Part shown: in pieces, positions 18,783 through 27,321 of the stretch
How the letters are laid out: each line of letters starts with the position of its first letter
Position numbering within the stretch: the stretch's first letter is position 1
From: CAYJAD01 sp964370015
Lineage (GTDB): Bacteria > Desulfobacterota > Desulfovibrionia > Desulfovibrionales > Desulfovibrionaceae
Direction: 5' to 3'
DNA length: 64,000 bases
Assembly (NCBI GenBank): GCA_964370015.1
Contig: CAYJHD010000002.1
Location: 1 to 64,000, forward strand
Position numbers and translations under genes: made by a program
Notes under the pieces: generated by a model
Databases searched by the model: none
The model's input: only the letters and a program-made list of their open reading frames with translations
Told to the model about the DNA's origin: nothing

Positions 18783-19594
18783 TATTGGACATTTCCTTGC
18801 TGATGCTGCTCTTCTTGTTGAGAAGCAATGATGGCAGCACCAATGGCTCCGTTAAATTGCGGATACACAGCAGGGTTCACATCGCACATGAGGGCATCTT
18901 CAATGGCAAGGCGCAATCCATCATTAAGAGCACCGCCACCTGTCATGAGAATGTGTCCATCACTTTTGTATTTTCGTGCCAATCTGGCCACGCGTTTGGC
19001 CATGGAAATGTGCATGCCACATAAAATGTCAGCACGGCTTTTCTTTTGTGCAATGAGGGAGATTATTTCCGTTTGTGCAAATACCACGCAGGTGGAATTT
19101 ATCTGACAAGGAGTTTTGCTTTGCGCGGAGTATTCAGCCACTTTATCAATGGTGGTTTCAAGCACACCGGCAATAACCTCAATGAATTTACCGGTGCCGG
19201 CGGCGCATTTATCGTTCATGATAAAATTTTTCACACTGCCGTGGGCATCCAAAGCAATAATCTTACTATCTTGGCCACCAATATCAATGATCATGGCTGG
19301 CTGTTTGCCGTCGGGAGAGGTGATCTTGGTGCCTTGGGCATGGGCTGTAATTTCAGAAATGGTATCATCTGCCAAAGAAATGGTACGTCTGCTATAACCT
19401 GTGGCTGTGATAAAGGCTACGTCTTCGCGTTTGATGTTTGCTTCTTCCATGAGTAGATGCAACATTTTTTCACAGGTGGCATCATTATCAATGCCTGTGG
19501 GAAGTACTTTAACGGCAACGACCTTGTTTTCCTTGATAAGTGCTGCTTTGATGTAGGTGGAACCACCATCAAAACCTAAATAATATTTAGCCAT
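18782..19594 (-). CDS. ATP-dependent activase of the 2-hydroxyacyl-CoA dehydratase family (HgdC/YjiL type)
   Basis: A 270-residue ASKHA-fold ATPase: GFDGGSTYIK at the N-terminus, the DIGGQDSK motif, and two cysteines in KCAAGTGKF and STCVVFAQTE that in HgdC bridge one [4Fe-4S] cluster between two subunits. The family uses ATP hydrolysis to fire a low-potential electron into a partner Fe-S protein. The partner is almost certainly the gene just upstream, with which it overlaps by 8 bases. AAGGAG precedes the ATG. It acts in the cytoplasm and needs strict anaerobiosis. Confidence 0.92.
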   Translation of the reverse strand: MAKYYLGFDGGSTYIKAALIKENKVVAVKVLPTGIDNDATCEKMLHLLMEEANIKREDVAFITATGYSRRTISLADDTISEITAHAQGTKITSPDGKQPAMIIDIGGQDSKIIALDAHGSVKNFIMNDKCAAGTGKFIEVIAGVLETTIDKVAEYSAQSKTPCQINSTCVVFAQTEIISLIAQKKSRADILCGMHISMAKRVARLARKYKSDGHILMTGGGALNDGLRLAIEDALMCDVNPAVYPQFNGAIGAAIIASQQEEQHQQGNVQ

Positions 19595-20816
19595 TGCGTC
19601 TCCTTTGCTCTATCATTTCTATGAAGGCTTCAAATCGTATTTTTACTTGTTCCACATCTTCGGTGCTAAAATCTGTTTCCACGCGAAGGAGGGGGATGTT
19701 TTCTTTCTCTGAAAATTCTTCCATGGCCGCCAGTTCAAAATCGAAAGGTACACAACCGCGTAGTACGTGATAAATGATACCTTCTGCTTTGGACTCTTGA
19801 AGTTTTGTTTTTAAACTGCACAATCTATCGGTCATATCGTCAAAAACCGGGCAGGTGCAGGCGGCAAAATATCGTGCAGTTAAGGCACGTATGATGCTCA
19901 CTGTACTGTAATCGGTGGGCACCACTGGATCATACATGAGCCTTCCTGAAAGGCAGGATTCATCTCCCACTATATGCGCCCCAAGCTCTTCTAATAAAAG
20001 AGGTACTTTGTAATTGGGAAAACTGATGGGGGAGCCTGCTATGAAAACACGCGGTTTGGGCCTCTTGGGTATTTTGGGGTTTTGTTCCCTTTCTTCCACC
20101 TTGGCAATGAGGTTTTTGGTGGCTTCGGTCCATGTGGTGGGCTTTGTATAGCAAAAGCTATTCATGGCGAACATGACTTCTGAACCTAGAATTTGTGGAT
20201 TATCCGCGTGTAATTTATTTTGCAAGATATAGGCTTGTTGCTGCGCTGCATTGATATCAAAGCATGCTTGCACCAGCTTTTTATTACACAGCTTTTTCCC
20301 CGTTTGATATTCAAGGGTTTTAATCAAAGCATGTAAGGTGTGCACGGTTTTTTCAAAAGAGCGATGGTCCTTTGTCATGACAACGGGCACAGGCACAATG
20401 GGGATATATTCAGCAAGAACTTCGGCACTTTTGCGTTTTCCCTCGCATGTCATAGGCATGATGGCCACTTCACATTGATTGTACATGGGTAAGACTTTCA
20501 TGGCGTGAAAACCCACTGAAGCTTTTACCACGGGGCATGCGTCCCTTGGTACAATTTCATCGCCAATATAGGCAGGGATTTGATGACCGGCGCATAAGCG
20601 CAAAGGTGTGTATCCTAAAGCGTAAATGATTTCGTCGGGAATCATAATGCAATAGCTACCTATATATGTTGTGTCTGTAGCCTCAAACTTACAAAAAACT
20701 TGTTCGTATACGTCTTTATAAAAAGTCATATCTTCACTTTTTGCTATATTCGCCAAGGCCACATGCGCAACACGTTCTATGTTGCGTATGTATCTATCTT
20801 TAGTGCGTTGTTCCAT
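19587..20816 (-). CDS. Double-cubane-type reductase, HgdB/YjiM-like
   Basis: A 409-residue protein of the 2-hydroxyacyl-CoA dehydratase subunit family, closest in plan to YjiM and the double-cubane cluster proteins. It has the N-domain cysteines 75, 94 and 124 (in RLCAGH, DACPVVKAS and PMTCEGKRK) and C-domain cysteines 288, 320, 322 and 355 (in GDESCLSGR, AACTCPVF and LRGCVPFD), a set suited to hold an unusual Fe-S cluster. With its activase next door, it should perform difficult ATP-driven reductions. There is no second dehydratase subunit with cluster cysteines and no CoA-transferase nearby, so amino-acid fermentation is unlikely. Confidence 0.85.
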   Translation of the reverse strand: MEQRTKDRYIRNIERVAHVALANIAKSEDMTFYKDVYEQVFCKFEATDTTYIGSYCIMIPDEIIYALGYTPLRLCAGHQIPAYIGDEIVPRDACPVVKASVGFHAMKVLPMYNQCEVAIMPMTCEGKRKSAEVLAEYIPIVPVPVVMTKDHRSFEKTVHTLHALIKTLEYQTGKKLCNKKLVQACFDINAAQQQAYILQNKLHADNPQILGSEVMFAMNSFCYTKPTTWTEATKNLIAKVEEREQNPKIPKRPKPRVFIAGSPISFPNYKVPLLLEELGAHIVGDESCLSGRLMYDPVVPTDYSTVSIIRALTARYFAACTCPVFDDMTDRLCSLKTKLQESKAEGIIYHVLRGCVPFDFELAAMEEFSEKENIPLLRVETDFSTEDVEQVKIRFEAFIEMIEQRRRNG

Positions 20817-20818
20817 GG

Positions 20819-21637
20819 CTATTTTGTATACCTTTGTGATTCAATGATTGTTTTACCCATAAGGTCAAAGCGTAAGGCGTCTTTTTCTGGGCATACTTCT
20901 ATGCATTTCATACAATAGACGCAATCGGGATGAGTAATATCTTCGCGTTCTCTATCTTCATAGACTTCTTGAATATTCATGGGGCATACCTCAAGGCAAG
21001 CACGACAATGCGTACAGGCACTGCCACATTTTTTGATGCGGCTGCCACTTATTTTATTCACAAGGCCTATGAGGGCGCCAATGGGGCAAACTTTGCAAAA
21101 AGCTCTATCATTAAGAAAAGCTAAGGTTAAGAGAACCACAGCCCAAAAGAAGCTGGTGGTATTGAAAGGGCTTACATAACCTGTGATGGTGACGGTGAAG
21201 TATTGTACGGGGCAAACATCGCAAAAGTCATAAAAGAAAATATAGAAAACCAAGAACCATTTCCCAAGGGTAAGCACAGGGGTGAGCTTGGGAGAAAAGT
21301 TCACTTGGGTTAAGCGCATTTTCTGGCGTGCCAGTGTAAATACGTCTTGCATGAAACCAAAGGGGCAGACATAGCCACACCATAAACGGCCAAAGATAAC
21401 AGCAAGGAGCACGCAGATCACAAAGCTAATAAAAGCCGGCCATGAGAGTAGTATGCCCGCAAACTTCGTGAGGACAATACACACACCTCTGGTGGTGCCG
21501 CCGCCCACATACTCACAGTTAAAAATAGGTAGAAGAATTTCTCTTTGTTCCCCTATAAGATATCCTGCAAAGCTAAATACAATCCAAAATCCCAGAAGAA
21601 TAAGAAGTCTGGTATTGGTGATACTAGTCTTTTTCAT
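20819..21637 (-). CDS. NapH/NosR/YccM-like membrane ferredoxin
   Basis: A 272-residue inner-membrane protein with about five helices and many Fe-S motifs: CGYVCPFG, FCDVCPVQ, FCKVCPIGA in membrane-proximal loops, then two ferredoxin-type clusters near the C-terminus (CTHCRACLEVCP and CVYCMKCIEVCP). NapH/NosR-type proteins pass electrons between the quinone pool or membrane donors and soluble or periplasmic partners. Here it sits 2 bases upstream of the double-cubane reductase gene and overlaps the preceding gene by 14 bases. It probably supplies or receives electrons for that system. Confidence 0.9.
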   Translation of the reverse strand: MKKTSITNTRLLILLGFWIVFSFAGYLIGEQREILLPIFNCEYVGGGTTRGVCIVLTKFAGILLSWPAFISFVICVLLAVIFGRLWCGYVCPFGFMQDVFTLARQKMRLTQVNFSPKLTPVLTLGKWFLVFYIFFYDFCDVCPVQYFTVTITGYVSPFNTTSFFWAVVLLTLAFLNDRAFCKVCPIGALIGLVNKISGSRIKKCGSACTHCRACLEVCPMNIQEVYEDREREDITHPDCVYCMKCIEVCPEKDALRFDLMGKTIIESQRYTK

Positions 21638-22094
21638 CAGTCTGGCCTCGAGTGGAAAGTATGGGCAAAGGCGGAATGGTGTCTACGGTGAACCTTCTGT
21701 AGAGTAAGTAAATAATAAAACAGCAAATGGCTGAAATGGAGATCACTTCCACAAGGATAACCGCCGCTCCGGCCGGGGTGAAGGTGGTTTTGAAGCCGCC
21801 CTTGTTGGTGCTTTGCTGGCCACTTTTTTGCATTTGTTGGCGCTGTTTGTTTCTTTCTTCCATACGCTTTTTATATTCCAAATTTTCTGCGGCATAGACA
21901 GAAGAAATGAACTGCTCAATGGCAGGGGGTAAATCAATTCTATCTCTTCGAATGAGTGAGTTGAGCGTATTGGAAATATACACGCCAACAAATAGGAATA
22001 CGATGGTGTAAATGGTAAGCTTTCTTAACTTATTATTGCGCCAGAAGGCGTAAAACAGGTTTTTTGTTTGCGATGCTACACTTAATAAATACAT
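21624..22094 (-). CDS. Two-helix membrane protein of unknown function
   Basis: A 156-residue protein with hydrophobic segments at about 26-46 and 108-132, joined by a charged linker that includes a Lys/Arg/Gln-rich stretch (KKRMEERNKQRQQMQK). I recognise no domain. The gene overlaps the NapH-like gene by 14 bases and lies 20 bases after the cysteine-poor dehydratase-like gene. This is strong positional evidence that it belongs to the same membrane electron-transfer system, perhaps as an anchor or a periplasmic-facing adaptor. Confidence 0.75.
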   Translation of the reverse strand: MYLLSVASQTKNLFYAFWRNNKLRKLTIYTIVFLFVGVYISNTLNSLIRRDRIDLPPAIEQFISSVYAAENLEYKKRMEERNKQRQQMQKSGQQSTNKGGFKTTFTPAGAAVILVEVISISAICCFIIYLLYRRFTVDTIPPLPILSTRGQTDEKD

Positions 22095-22114
22095 GATTTT
22101 CTCCTTTACTCATT

Positions 22115-23254
22115 TCACTGAAGATAGTGTGTGTTTTTAAGCATTTCAAAAAATGCTTCCACTCTAATCTTTATTTGTTCGTTATCGGTATTGGTGTAAT
22201 CGGTTTCGATGCATAAATAGGGAATGGAGTGTTTAATGGCGTATTTTTCCATTTGTTCAGCTTCATAGGCTTCAGAAATTTGTCCTTTAAGCAAATAAAA
22301 AATAATGCCACGTGTTCCTTTGGGAACGTGATAACGGCCTTCGCTACCCAGTATTTGCGCCGCCAAGGCATGCGAATACTGAAAACTAAAGCATTCGTAT
22401 AAGAGGAAAAATGATATTTTATGAATGGTTATTTCTTGAAAATCGGGTAGTTTTAAACAGTGGTTATCAAAATGCGTAATGCCCACATCGCGGAAAATTT
22501 TGTATATTTTACTGCTGGGAAACTTAAGGGGAGAGCCTAAGAGCAAGAATGTGGCAGTATTTTCTTTTATCTCCACATCTTGTAAGTATTTTTCCAGCTC
22601 CTGACACCAAAGGTCTTTTCTATCGTCCAAGTACAATGTTTGTATAAAGAAATCCTGCACAAATCGTGGAAGAGATTTCCATTGCTCTTTTTGCATGAGG
22701 GCGTAAGCTTGCTTATATTCTCTAAGTTCTTGGCGAAGTTTACGAAAATGCAAACGTGAATTATTTACTCTACCCAGTGCGTTAAGCACTTTGTATTGTT
22801 GATAGGCAAAGCTGAGGGGCATTTTTGCCAAAAGGTATGATGGCGGTTCCACTTCAATGAGAGGGATGTCAAATTCTTTAAGATGGTAGATGATTTTTTT
22901 GTAGCTATCATTACTGGCGGAAATAAGAATGGCGTCGAGGTCTTCAAGAATATTTATATCTTGATTAAATAAAAAGCCCAAGGTGGATTTTGCCACAGGA
23001 TCACTGATTTGCGGGAAAATATGATTAGCATCCTCACCAAGGCAAAAGCTACCGCCGCTTAAAAGAACTGGCGTTAACCCAAAGGCGCGCACATAAAGGC
23101 TGTAAAATTCGTCACCGATGATACCGATTTTCTTTTCTTTACGCGTTTTTTTACTTTTTTTTGTTTCCGCAAGAAGCTTAATAAAGTATTCCGGCATACT
23201 TTTTTCTTGCTCTAGGTCTTTAATAAGCTCTTCTATTTCCTCGGCATATTCCAT
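22115..23254 (-). CDS. Cysteine-depleted HgdB/YjiM-like paralogue
   Basis: A 379-residue protein that aligns by eye with the reductase two genes downstream. The shared blocks are GSPLKFPSSKI against GSPISFPNYKV, the DPVAKSTLGF block against CPVVKASVGF, and ETDYTNTDNEQIKIR against ETDFSTEDVEQVKIR. Cluster cysteines are largely gone: Cys94 is Asp85, Cys124 falls on Asn or Ser near 115, Cys355 is Gln325, and the first (Cys75) is Ser or Gly. Cysteines 266 and 288 may match the remaining C-domain ligands. The reading frame is intact with a good AAAGGA site, so it is a diverged subunit, not a pseudogene. It may be a partner, substrate-binding subunit or chaperone. Confidence 0.8.
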   Translation of the reverse strand: MEYAEEIEELIKDLEQEKSMPEYFIKLLAETKKSKKTRKEKKIGIIGDEFYSLYVRAFGLTPVLLSGGSFCLGEDANHIFPQISDPVAKSTLGFLFNQDINILEDLDAILISASNDSYKKIIYHLKEFDIPLIEVEPPSYLLAKMPLSFAYQQYKVLNALGRVNNSRLHFRKLRQELREYKQAYALMQKEQWKSLPRFVQDFFIQTLYLDDRKDLWCQELEKYLQDVEIKENTATFLLLGSPLKFPSSKIYKIFRDVGITHFDNHCLKLPDFQEITIHKISFFLLYECFSFQYSHALAAQILGSEGRYHVPKGTRGIIFYLLKGQISEAYEAEQMEKYAIKHSIPYLCIETDYTNTDNEQIKIRVEAFFEMLKNTHYLQ

Positions 23255-23439
23255 CTTTTTTCCTTTAACAAAGCATGTGATTTTTGGAATTTTTATTTTA
23301 TTTTGAAACTAAAAGTCAATGTCTTTTTAATTAACGGGTGTTAATGTTGGCTTTACAAGGTGAAAGGATACCGTGCGGTAAGAGAAAATATTATGTGCAT
23401 ATGAAGTTCACAGTAGTAGCGATGTAGATAAAGCCGCTA

Positions 23440-23480
23440 AGCTCTCATTGTCGCATGTATACCATGTGGCAATGAGAGCT
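23440..23480. other. Strong stem-loop between two operon segments
   Basis: The 11-bp arms AGCTCTCATTG / CAATGAGAGCT are perfect, with a 19-base loop that can itself pair partly. It sits 27 bases downstream of the small secreted protein gene on the minus strand. There is no clear U-tract, so it could be a weak terminator or an RNA-stability element. The rest of the 23255-23506 gap shows nothing else. Confidence 0.6.
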
Positions 23481-23506
23481 AGTGTTATTTCTAGGTGCGC
23501 AAGGTC

Positions 23507-24013
23507 TTATTGCTTGCCGTAAAGGGTAAAGGTACCTTGAATGGCAGTTTCGATGGTGCTCTTAGGATCTTTAGGATTCAAAACAATTTTTACGCGGTAA
23601 ATGGAACCGGCTGGGGATGCACCGAGAACCTTTGCATCGGTGAAGGAGTTTTCTGTTTGCAAGGAATGTCCACCATATACAAAAATATCATGGGCGCTGA
23701 TGGCAGTGTAGTTGGTGAGGGGATCACGATCTAATTTGGCATTGACCACTTTCACGATTTGCTCTTTCAAAGCGGCTACGGTGTTTTCAGCGGATAAATT
23801 ATTTTTCTCCACAGGCTTGGCAGAAGGATTGTTGGGTTGGAAAAAGAGAGAGCCCACGCGGTTTTGGGGTTCCATGGCAATAATTAAAGCGGTGAATTCT
23901 ACGCCGTCTTTAGCAAGGGAAATACCATCGGTTTTCACAGCTTGGTGAGCATGAGCAGGGGCGTTCACTAAAAGCAACATAAAGAGGGCTGCCAAGAAAG
24001 ATAATTTTTTCAT
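23507..24013 (-). CDS. Small secreted protein of unknown function
   Basis: A 168-residue protein with a classical signal peptide ending at AHAHQ, so it is periplasmic or exported. The mature part has a beta-rich end (IYRVKIVLN, GTFTLYGKQ), no cysteines and no family motif I recognise. AGGAG lies 7 bases before the ATG. It starts about 56 bases after the PepSY gene ends and precedes the dehydratase-like operon, so it may bind the complex that the upstream receptor brings in. That role is inferred from position only. Confidence 0.75.
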   Translation of the reverse strand: MKKLSFLAALFMLLLVNAPAHAHQAVKTDGISLAKDGVEFTALIIAMEPQNRVGSLFFQPNNPSAKPVEKNNLSAENTVAALKEQIVKVVNAKLDRDPLTNYTAISAHDIFVYGGHSLQTENSFTDAKVLGASPAGSIYRVKIVLNPKDPKSTIETAIQGTFTLYGKQ

Positions 24014-24069
24014 TTTTTTTCTCCTGATACGTTAAGGGGTTAAAGTTAAGATGTTGCCATCTAGATAAT

Positions 24070-25086
24070 TTATATGCCAGACTGTAAGCAGGGTTTACTT
24101 ACAGGAACTGCCTTGGTTTGTGACACGTTTTTTTTCTTACCGCGGCGTCTTTTCAGCCACATCCAATAGCCCGTTATGGGAAGGACAGTGCCTATGATCA
24201 TGGCTATGAAGTACAGTATTTTTGAAAAGATACCGGCCCACGTGCCATAATGCAGCACATGCATGAGTTTACCTACGCTCCAAGGAAGGTCGGCATTGGC
24301 ATCTATGACTCGTAAGCCCTCATAGCCGGAAATGGTAAGTTGAGTGGAAGCCACTTGTGCCATTTGTTTCACCATGGCTTCGTGCTCTGCAGATGTGATA
24401 AGGGCGTAAAGGGCTTCGCGATACCATGTGAATGACCACACAAGACCTGTGAGACACATGAGCAATAAAAGGACACAAGTGTAGAAGCCACCGGAAACAT
24501 GCACATCGTACCAAAATCTTTTTGAGCCTTTGGTACAACAAATGGAGAGGCGATTTTTCAGCCCTTTCAGCGTCTTGGGCCACCAGAGTCGTAAGCTGAC
24601 CAGTAAAACAATGGCCATGACAAGGGTGCATATGCCCACAAACATTTTGCCTGCGGTCATGGCTCCCTTTTTAGCCGGAGCGTCAAACATATAGCGGTGC
24701 AACCAAAGTATGGTGGTGAAAAATTCGCTACGCTTTTGTTCGCCTAGCATTTCACCTGTATATTGATTTATCGCCCATCTTTTTTTCACCCCTTGTACGC
24801 TCACCGTATAGGGCACGTTGGCATGACTCACAGTGATGGCGGAAATCTTCTTACCTTGAGGTAATTGCGGAGCGATGGTGTCTAAAAGCTCACCCAAGGG
24901 AATGACGCTCTTTCCGGGAGTGTCTATATGGTAGAGTGTTGGGTGTTGGAGGGCCATAATTTCTTTTTCAAAAACTAAAATACCCCCAGTGAAGCATATG
25001 ATGGCTATGGGAATACCCAGCATGAGAGCCAAAATGGAGTGGAGTTTTTTACAAAAATTTCGCACGGTAAACAGATCCTTTTGCAT
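24070..25086 (-). CDS. PepSY-domain inner-membrane protein
   Basis: About 338 residues with four long hydrophobic helices in the PepSY-TM arrangement: LHSILALMLGIPIAII near the start, conserved WLHRYMF, WYDVHVSGGFYT, and a last helix before WMWLKRRRGKKK. Relatives encoded beside TonB receptors (PiuB, FoxB and similar) reduce ferric siderophores in the periplasm, and His residues in the helices may hold heme. The open frame begins at a TTG (25104). I used the first ATG, 25086, though neither has a strong Shine-Dalgarno. It lies downstream of the TonB receptor, behind two stem-loops. Confidence 0.85.
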   Translation of the reverse strand: MQKDLFTVRNFCKKLHSILALMLGIPIAIICFTGGILVFEKEIMALQHPTLYHIDTPGKSVIPLGELLDTIAPQLPQGKKISAITVSHANVPYTVSVQGVKKRWAINQYTGEMLGEQKRSEFFTTILWLHRYMFDAPAKKGAMTAGKMFVGICTLVMAIVLLVSLRLWWPKTLKGLKNRLSICCTKGSKRFWYDVHVSGGFYTCVLLLLMCLTGLVWSFTWYREALYALITSAEHEAMVKQMAQVASTQLTISGYEGLRVIDANADLPWSVGKLMHVLHYGTWAGIFSKILYFIAMIIGTVLPITGYWMWLKRRRGKKKNVSQTKAVPVSKPCLQSGI

Positions 25087-25110
25087 GCCGTAAGCATAAG
25101 TCAAAATGGT

Positions 25111-25147
25111 GCAACGGGTATGTTTTGTTACAATGCATACCCGTTGC
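25111..25147 (-). promoter_or_regulatory. Perfect 12-bp stem-loop before the PepSY gene
   Basis: The arms GCAACGGGTATG / CATACCCGTTGC with a 13-base loop, ending only 25 bases before the PepSY ATG. On the minus strand it is followed by ATTTTG. It could be a second terminator of the receptor gene or an element that limits ribosome access to the PepSY start. Confidence 0.65.
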
Positions 25148-25159
25148 TAAATACAAAAT

Positions 25160-25210
25160 AAAAGTGCCTTAAGGAGTTTTCCGTAATGTAAGCAGTGGAA
25201 AGACACTTTT
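25160..25210 (-). terminator. Terminator after the TonB-receptor gene
   Basis: The outer stem AAAAGTG / CACTTTT and inner TTTCC / GGAAA pairs are followed on the minus strand by TATTTTG. It begins 16 bases downstream of the receptor stop and probably makes the receptor message more abundant than the downstream genes. Confidence 0.65.
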
Positions 25211-25225
25211 ACCTTGAAGTATTGT

Positions 25226-27205
25226 TTAGAACTTTATTTCAATACCAACATTCCACTCGGGAGAATCTACCCAAGAAGAATTGTATTTGTTACCACCGTT
25301 AAAGATGTTGGTAGCGCTGGCAAAAACACTGTAGTTTTCAGCAAAGGTTTGACGGATGCTGGCATTAACTGTGGTGTAATTCACCCATCCTTCACTGCTA
25401 TTGTTGGCGTGGTCTGCAATTTCTGTCCACACAGCCACATAGGTGCCCCAATCTGGTTGGTTGAACTCTAACATGGCCTGCCAGGTGTTCATGACTTCAG
25501 AAGAGAGGAATTTACCAGTTTCTAAATCGCGTGCGTCCAAGTATGTGTAAGAACCGCTGACTCTAAAGTAATCAAGGAAGTCTACACCAATGTTTGCTTC
25601 AATACCTTGGGTGCGGGCTCTGGCAGTTTGCATGAAGGTGAAGTATCCTTCATAGTTCTTACCGCCAATGGTTTTGGGATCAGCCACAAAGTCCCAGCCA
25701 CCAATAAGGTTTTTAATTTCATTCCAGTAATAGGTTATACCCCAGTTGACGTTTTTATAGCCACCTTCATAACCTACGTCCCAGCTCACACTTTCTTCAG
25801 GTTTTAAGTTAGGGTTACCTTTATAGGTATAGTAGGTGTGACCCAATCTTTTTCCGTTACCAGGACCTGTTTCTCTGTAAAGTTCATCAATGGAAGGCGC
25901 TCTAAAGCCCAAGCCAAAGTTAGCTTTTAAGCGATGATCTTCGAGGAATTTCCACACCACGCCCAATTTGGGGGATAAATTTCCACCAAAGGATTCATAA
26001 TGGTCGTAACGTACGGCGGGGGTGATGAGTAGAGTTTCATCAAAGAAACGCATTTCATCCTGGATGTACGCTGCAAAAGTGGTTTCGTCGCCATAAGTAG
26101 ATCTGCCGGGGGCGTCAATGGTCTGAGCTTTGTACATTAAGCCATAGGTAAGGGTGTGCTGATCATGGATCATCCATGTATCTTGAAATTCTGCTGTGAA
26201 ATCGGTGTAATAATCTACGGTGTTGTCTCCGTCATTGATTTCTTCCGTGCCGGAATAGGTGGCAGATATGCTGTACATGTGGTCGCCTACAGTACCTGTG
26301 TACTCAAGGGTGGCGCCATAGCGTGTGATATCTGTGGGATCGTATTTGGTATATGTTCTGTCGTATTGACCAGTGCCACTATTGTACTCAGAACCTACAT
26401 TGTCAGAAAAGTAGTTTTCAGTAAAATAGTCAGCGTACAAAGATAAACGGTGGTCATCGTTGAAGTCATAACCCATGGCTATATCACCGGCAAATTCAGA
26501 ACCGTCTTTGGAAGCAGAGTATTCCTTCCAAGGTGTGTGGGCATTGTCGTAATAATAGGTTTTAGAAGGAATATTGCTTGTGTACCCAAGGTTAGCCATG
26601 AAATCGAAATTGCCTATTTTTCCTGCATCCACGGAATAGTAATTGCGCAATTTCTTATTGCCATAAGAAAAACCTGCCATGGCAGATGCTTCTTGGGACT
26701 TTTTGGTGATGATGTTGATAACACCACCTGTGGCAGAACCATACAGAGCAGAAGATGGTCCGGCCAAAACTTCGATGCGCTCAATGCGGTTTACGTCAAT
26801 GGTTTGTAATGTACGGTTGGCGCCGGAACCCACGTGCAACTCACCGGAAGGTTTACGACCGTTGATGAGGATGGTGGTACCTTCTTGGGGCATACCGCGT
26901 ATACTTAATTTGGAGGTGATGTTCACATTTTGTGCAGTGCGCAATACTTGCATGACGTTGTTAGCACCGAGTTTTTTGATGTCTTCAGCGGTGAAAACTT
27001 CCATGCTGGCCGAAACATCTTCTAAAAATTGTTCAGTACGTGTGGCTGATATAACCACGGTGCCTGTTTCTACCACCGGAGCCTCTTCCGCGGCAAAACC
27101 TTGGCTAGGAACAACAAAAGTTCCTAAAACTAAAGCAAAAAATGCCGCTTTGCGTAATGCGGCAGTGCTTTTTGCCTGAATTCCTTTTTCCTTTAAAAAT
27201 GCCAT
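25226..27205 (-). CDS. TonB-dependent outer-membrane receptor (FepA/CirA type)
   Basis: About 659 residues: signal peptide ending near SQGFAAEE, a TonB-box-like TVVISATR, the plug domain with the SSALYGSATGGVINIITKK block, and a 22-strand barrel ending in the outer-membrane signature WNVGIEIKF with C-terminal Phe. Such receptors import ferric siderophores, heme, cobalamin or other metal complexes using TonB energy; the closest plan is FepA/CirA. The ATG at 27205 has GAGGG four bases upstream and gives a sensible signal peptide; the open frame extends 20 codons further. ExbB, ExbD and TonB are not in the window. Confidence 0.92.
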   Translation of the reverse strand: MAFLKEKGIQAKSTAALRKAAFFALVLGTFVVPSQGFAAEEAPVVETGTVVISATRTEQFLEDVSASMEVFTAEDIKKLGANNVMQVLRTAQNVNITSKLSIRGMPQEGTTILINGRKPSGELHVGSGANRTLQTIDVNRIERIEVLAGPSSALYGSATGGVINIITKKSQEASAMAGFSYGNKKLRNYYSVDAGKIGNFDFMANLGYTSNIPSKTYYYDNAHTPWKEYSASKDGSEFAGDIAMGYDFNDDHRLSLYADYFTENYFSDNVGSEYNSGTGQYDRTYTKYDPTDITRYGATLEYTGTVGDHMYSISATYSGTEEINDGDNTVDYYTDFTAEFQDTWMIHDQHTLTYGLMYKAQTIDAPGRSTYGDETTFAAYIQDEMRFFDETLLITPAVRYDHYESFGGNLSPKLGVVWKFLEDHRLKANFGLGFRAPSIDELYRETGPGNGKRLGHTYYTYKGNPNLKPEESVSWDVGYEGGYKNVNWGITYYWNEIKNLIGGWDFVADPKTIGGKNYEGYFTFMQTARARTQGIEANIGVDFLDYFRVSGSYTYLDARDLETGKFLSSEVMNTWQAMLEFNQPDWGTYVAVWTEIADHANNSSEGWVNYTTVNASIRQTFAENYSVFASATNIFNGGNKYNSSWVDSPEWNVGIEIKF

Positions 27206-27321
27206 AATACCCTCTTCCTTCTTCAAAAGTGAATGAAACTTCCTAATTTCTTTTTTTGTAAGCATTTTTATTTATAATTTATTTTTCTTCTAAAGCGCGC
27301 TAAAGAATCCATAAATTAAAA

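Noticed and set aside
18782..20816. Fermentative 2-hydroxyglutaryl-CoA or lactoyl-CoA dehydratase operon
   Set aside because: That needs two cluster-bearing subunits and usually a CoA-transferase; here the only second family member lacks most ligand cysteines and the neighbours are membrane redox proteins.
22115..23254. Pseudogene interpretation of the cysteine-poor HgdB-like gene
   Set aside because: The frame is full length with no stop or frameshift, has a good ribosome-binding site and keeps fold-defining blocks, so it looks maintained by selection.
25226..27205. BtuB-type cobalamin receptor, suggested by the cob genes
   Set aside because: The cob genes are 11 kb away in a different unit, and the plug and barrel motifs resemble FepA/CirA more than BtuB. 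Ligand left open.
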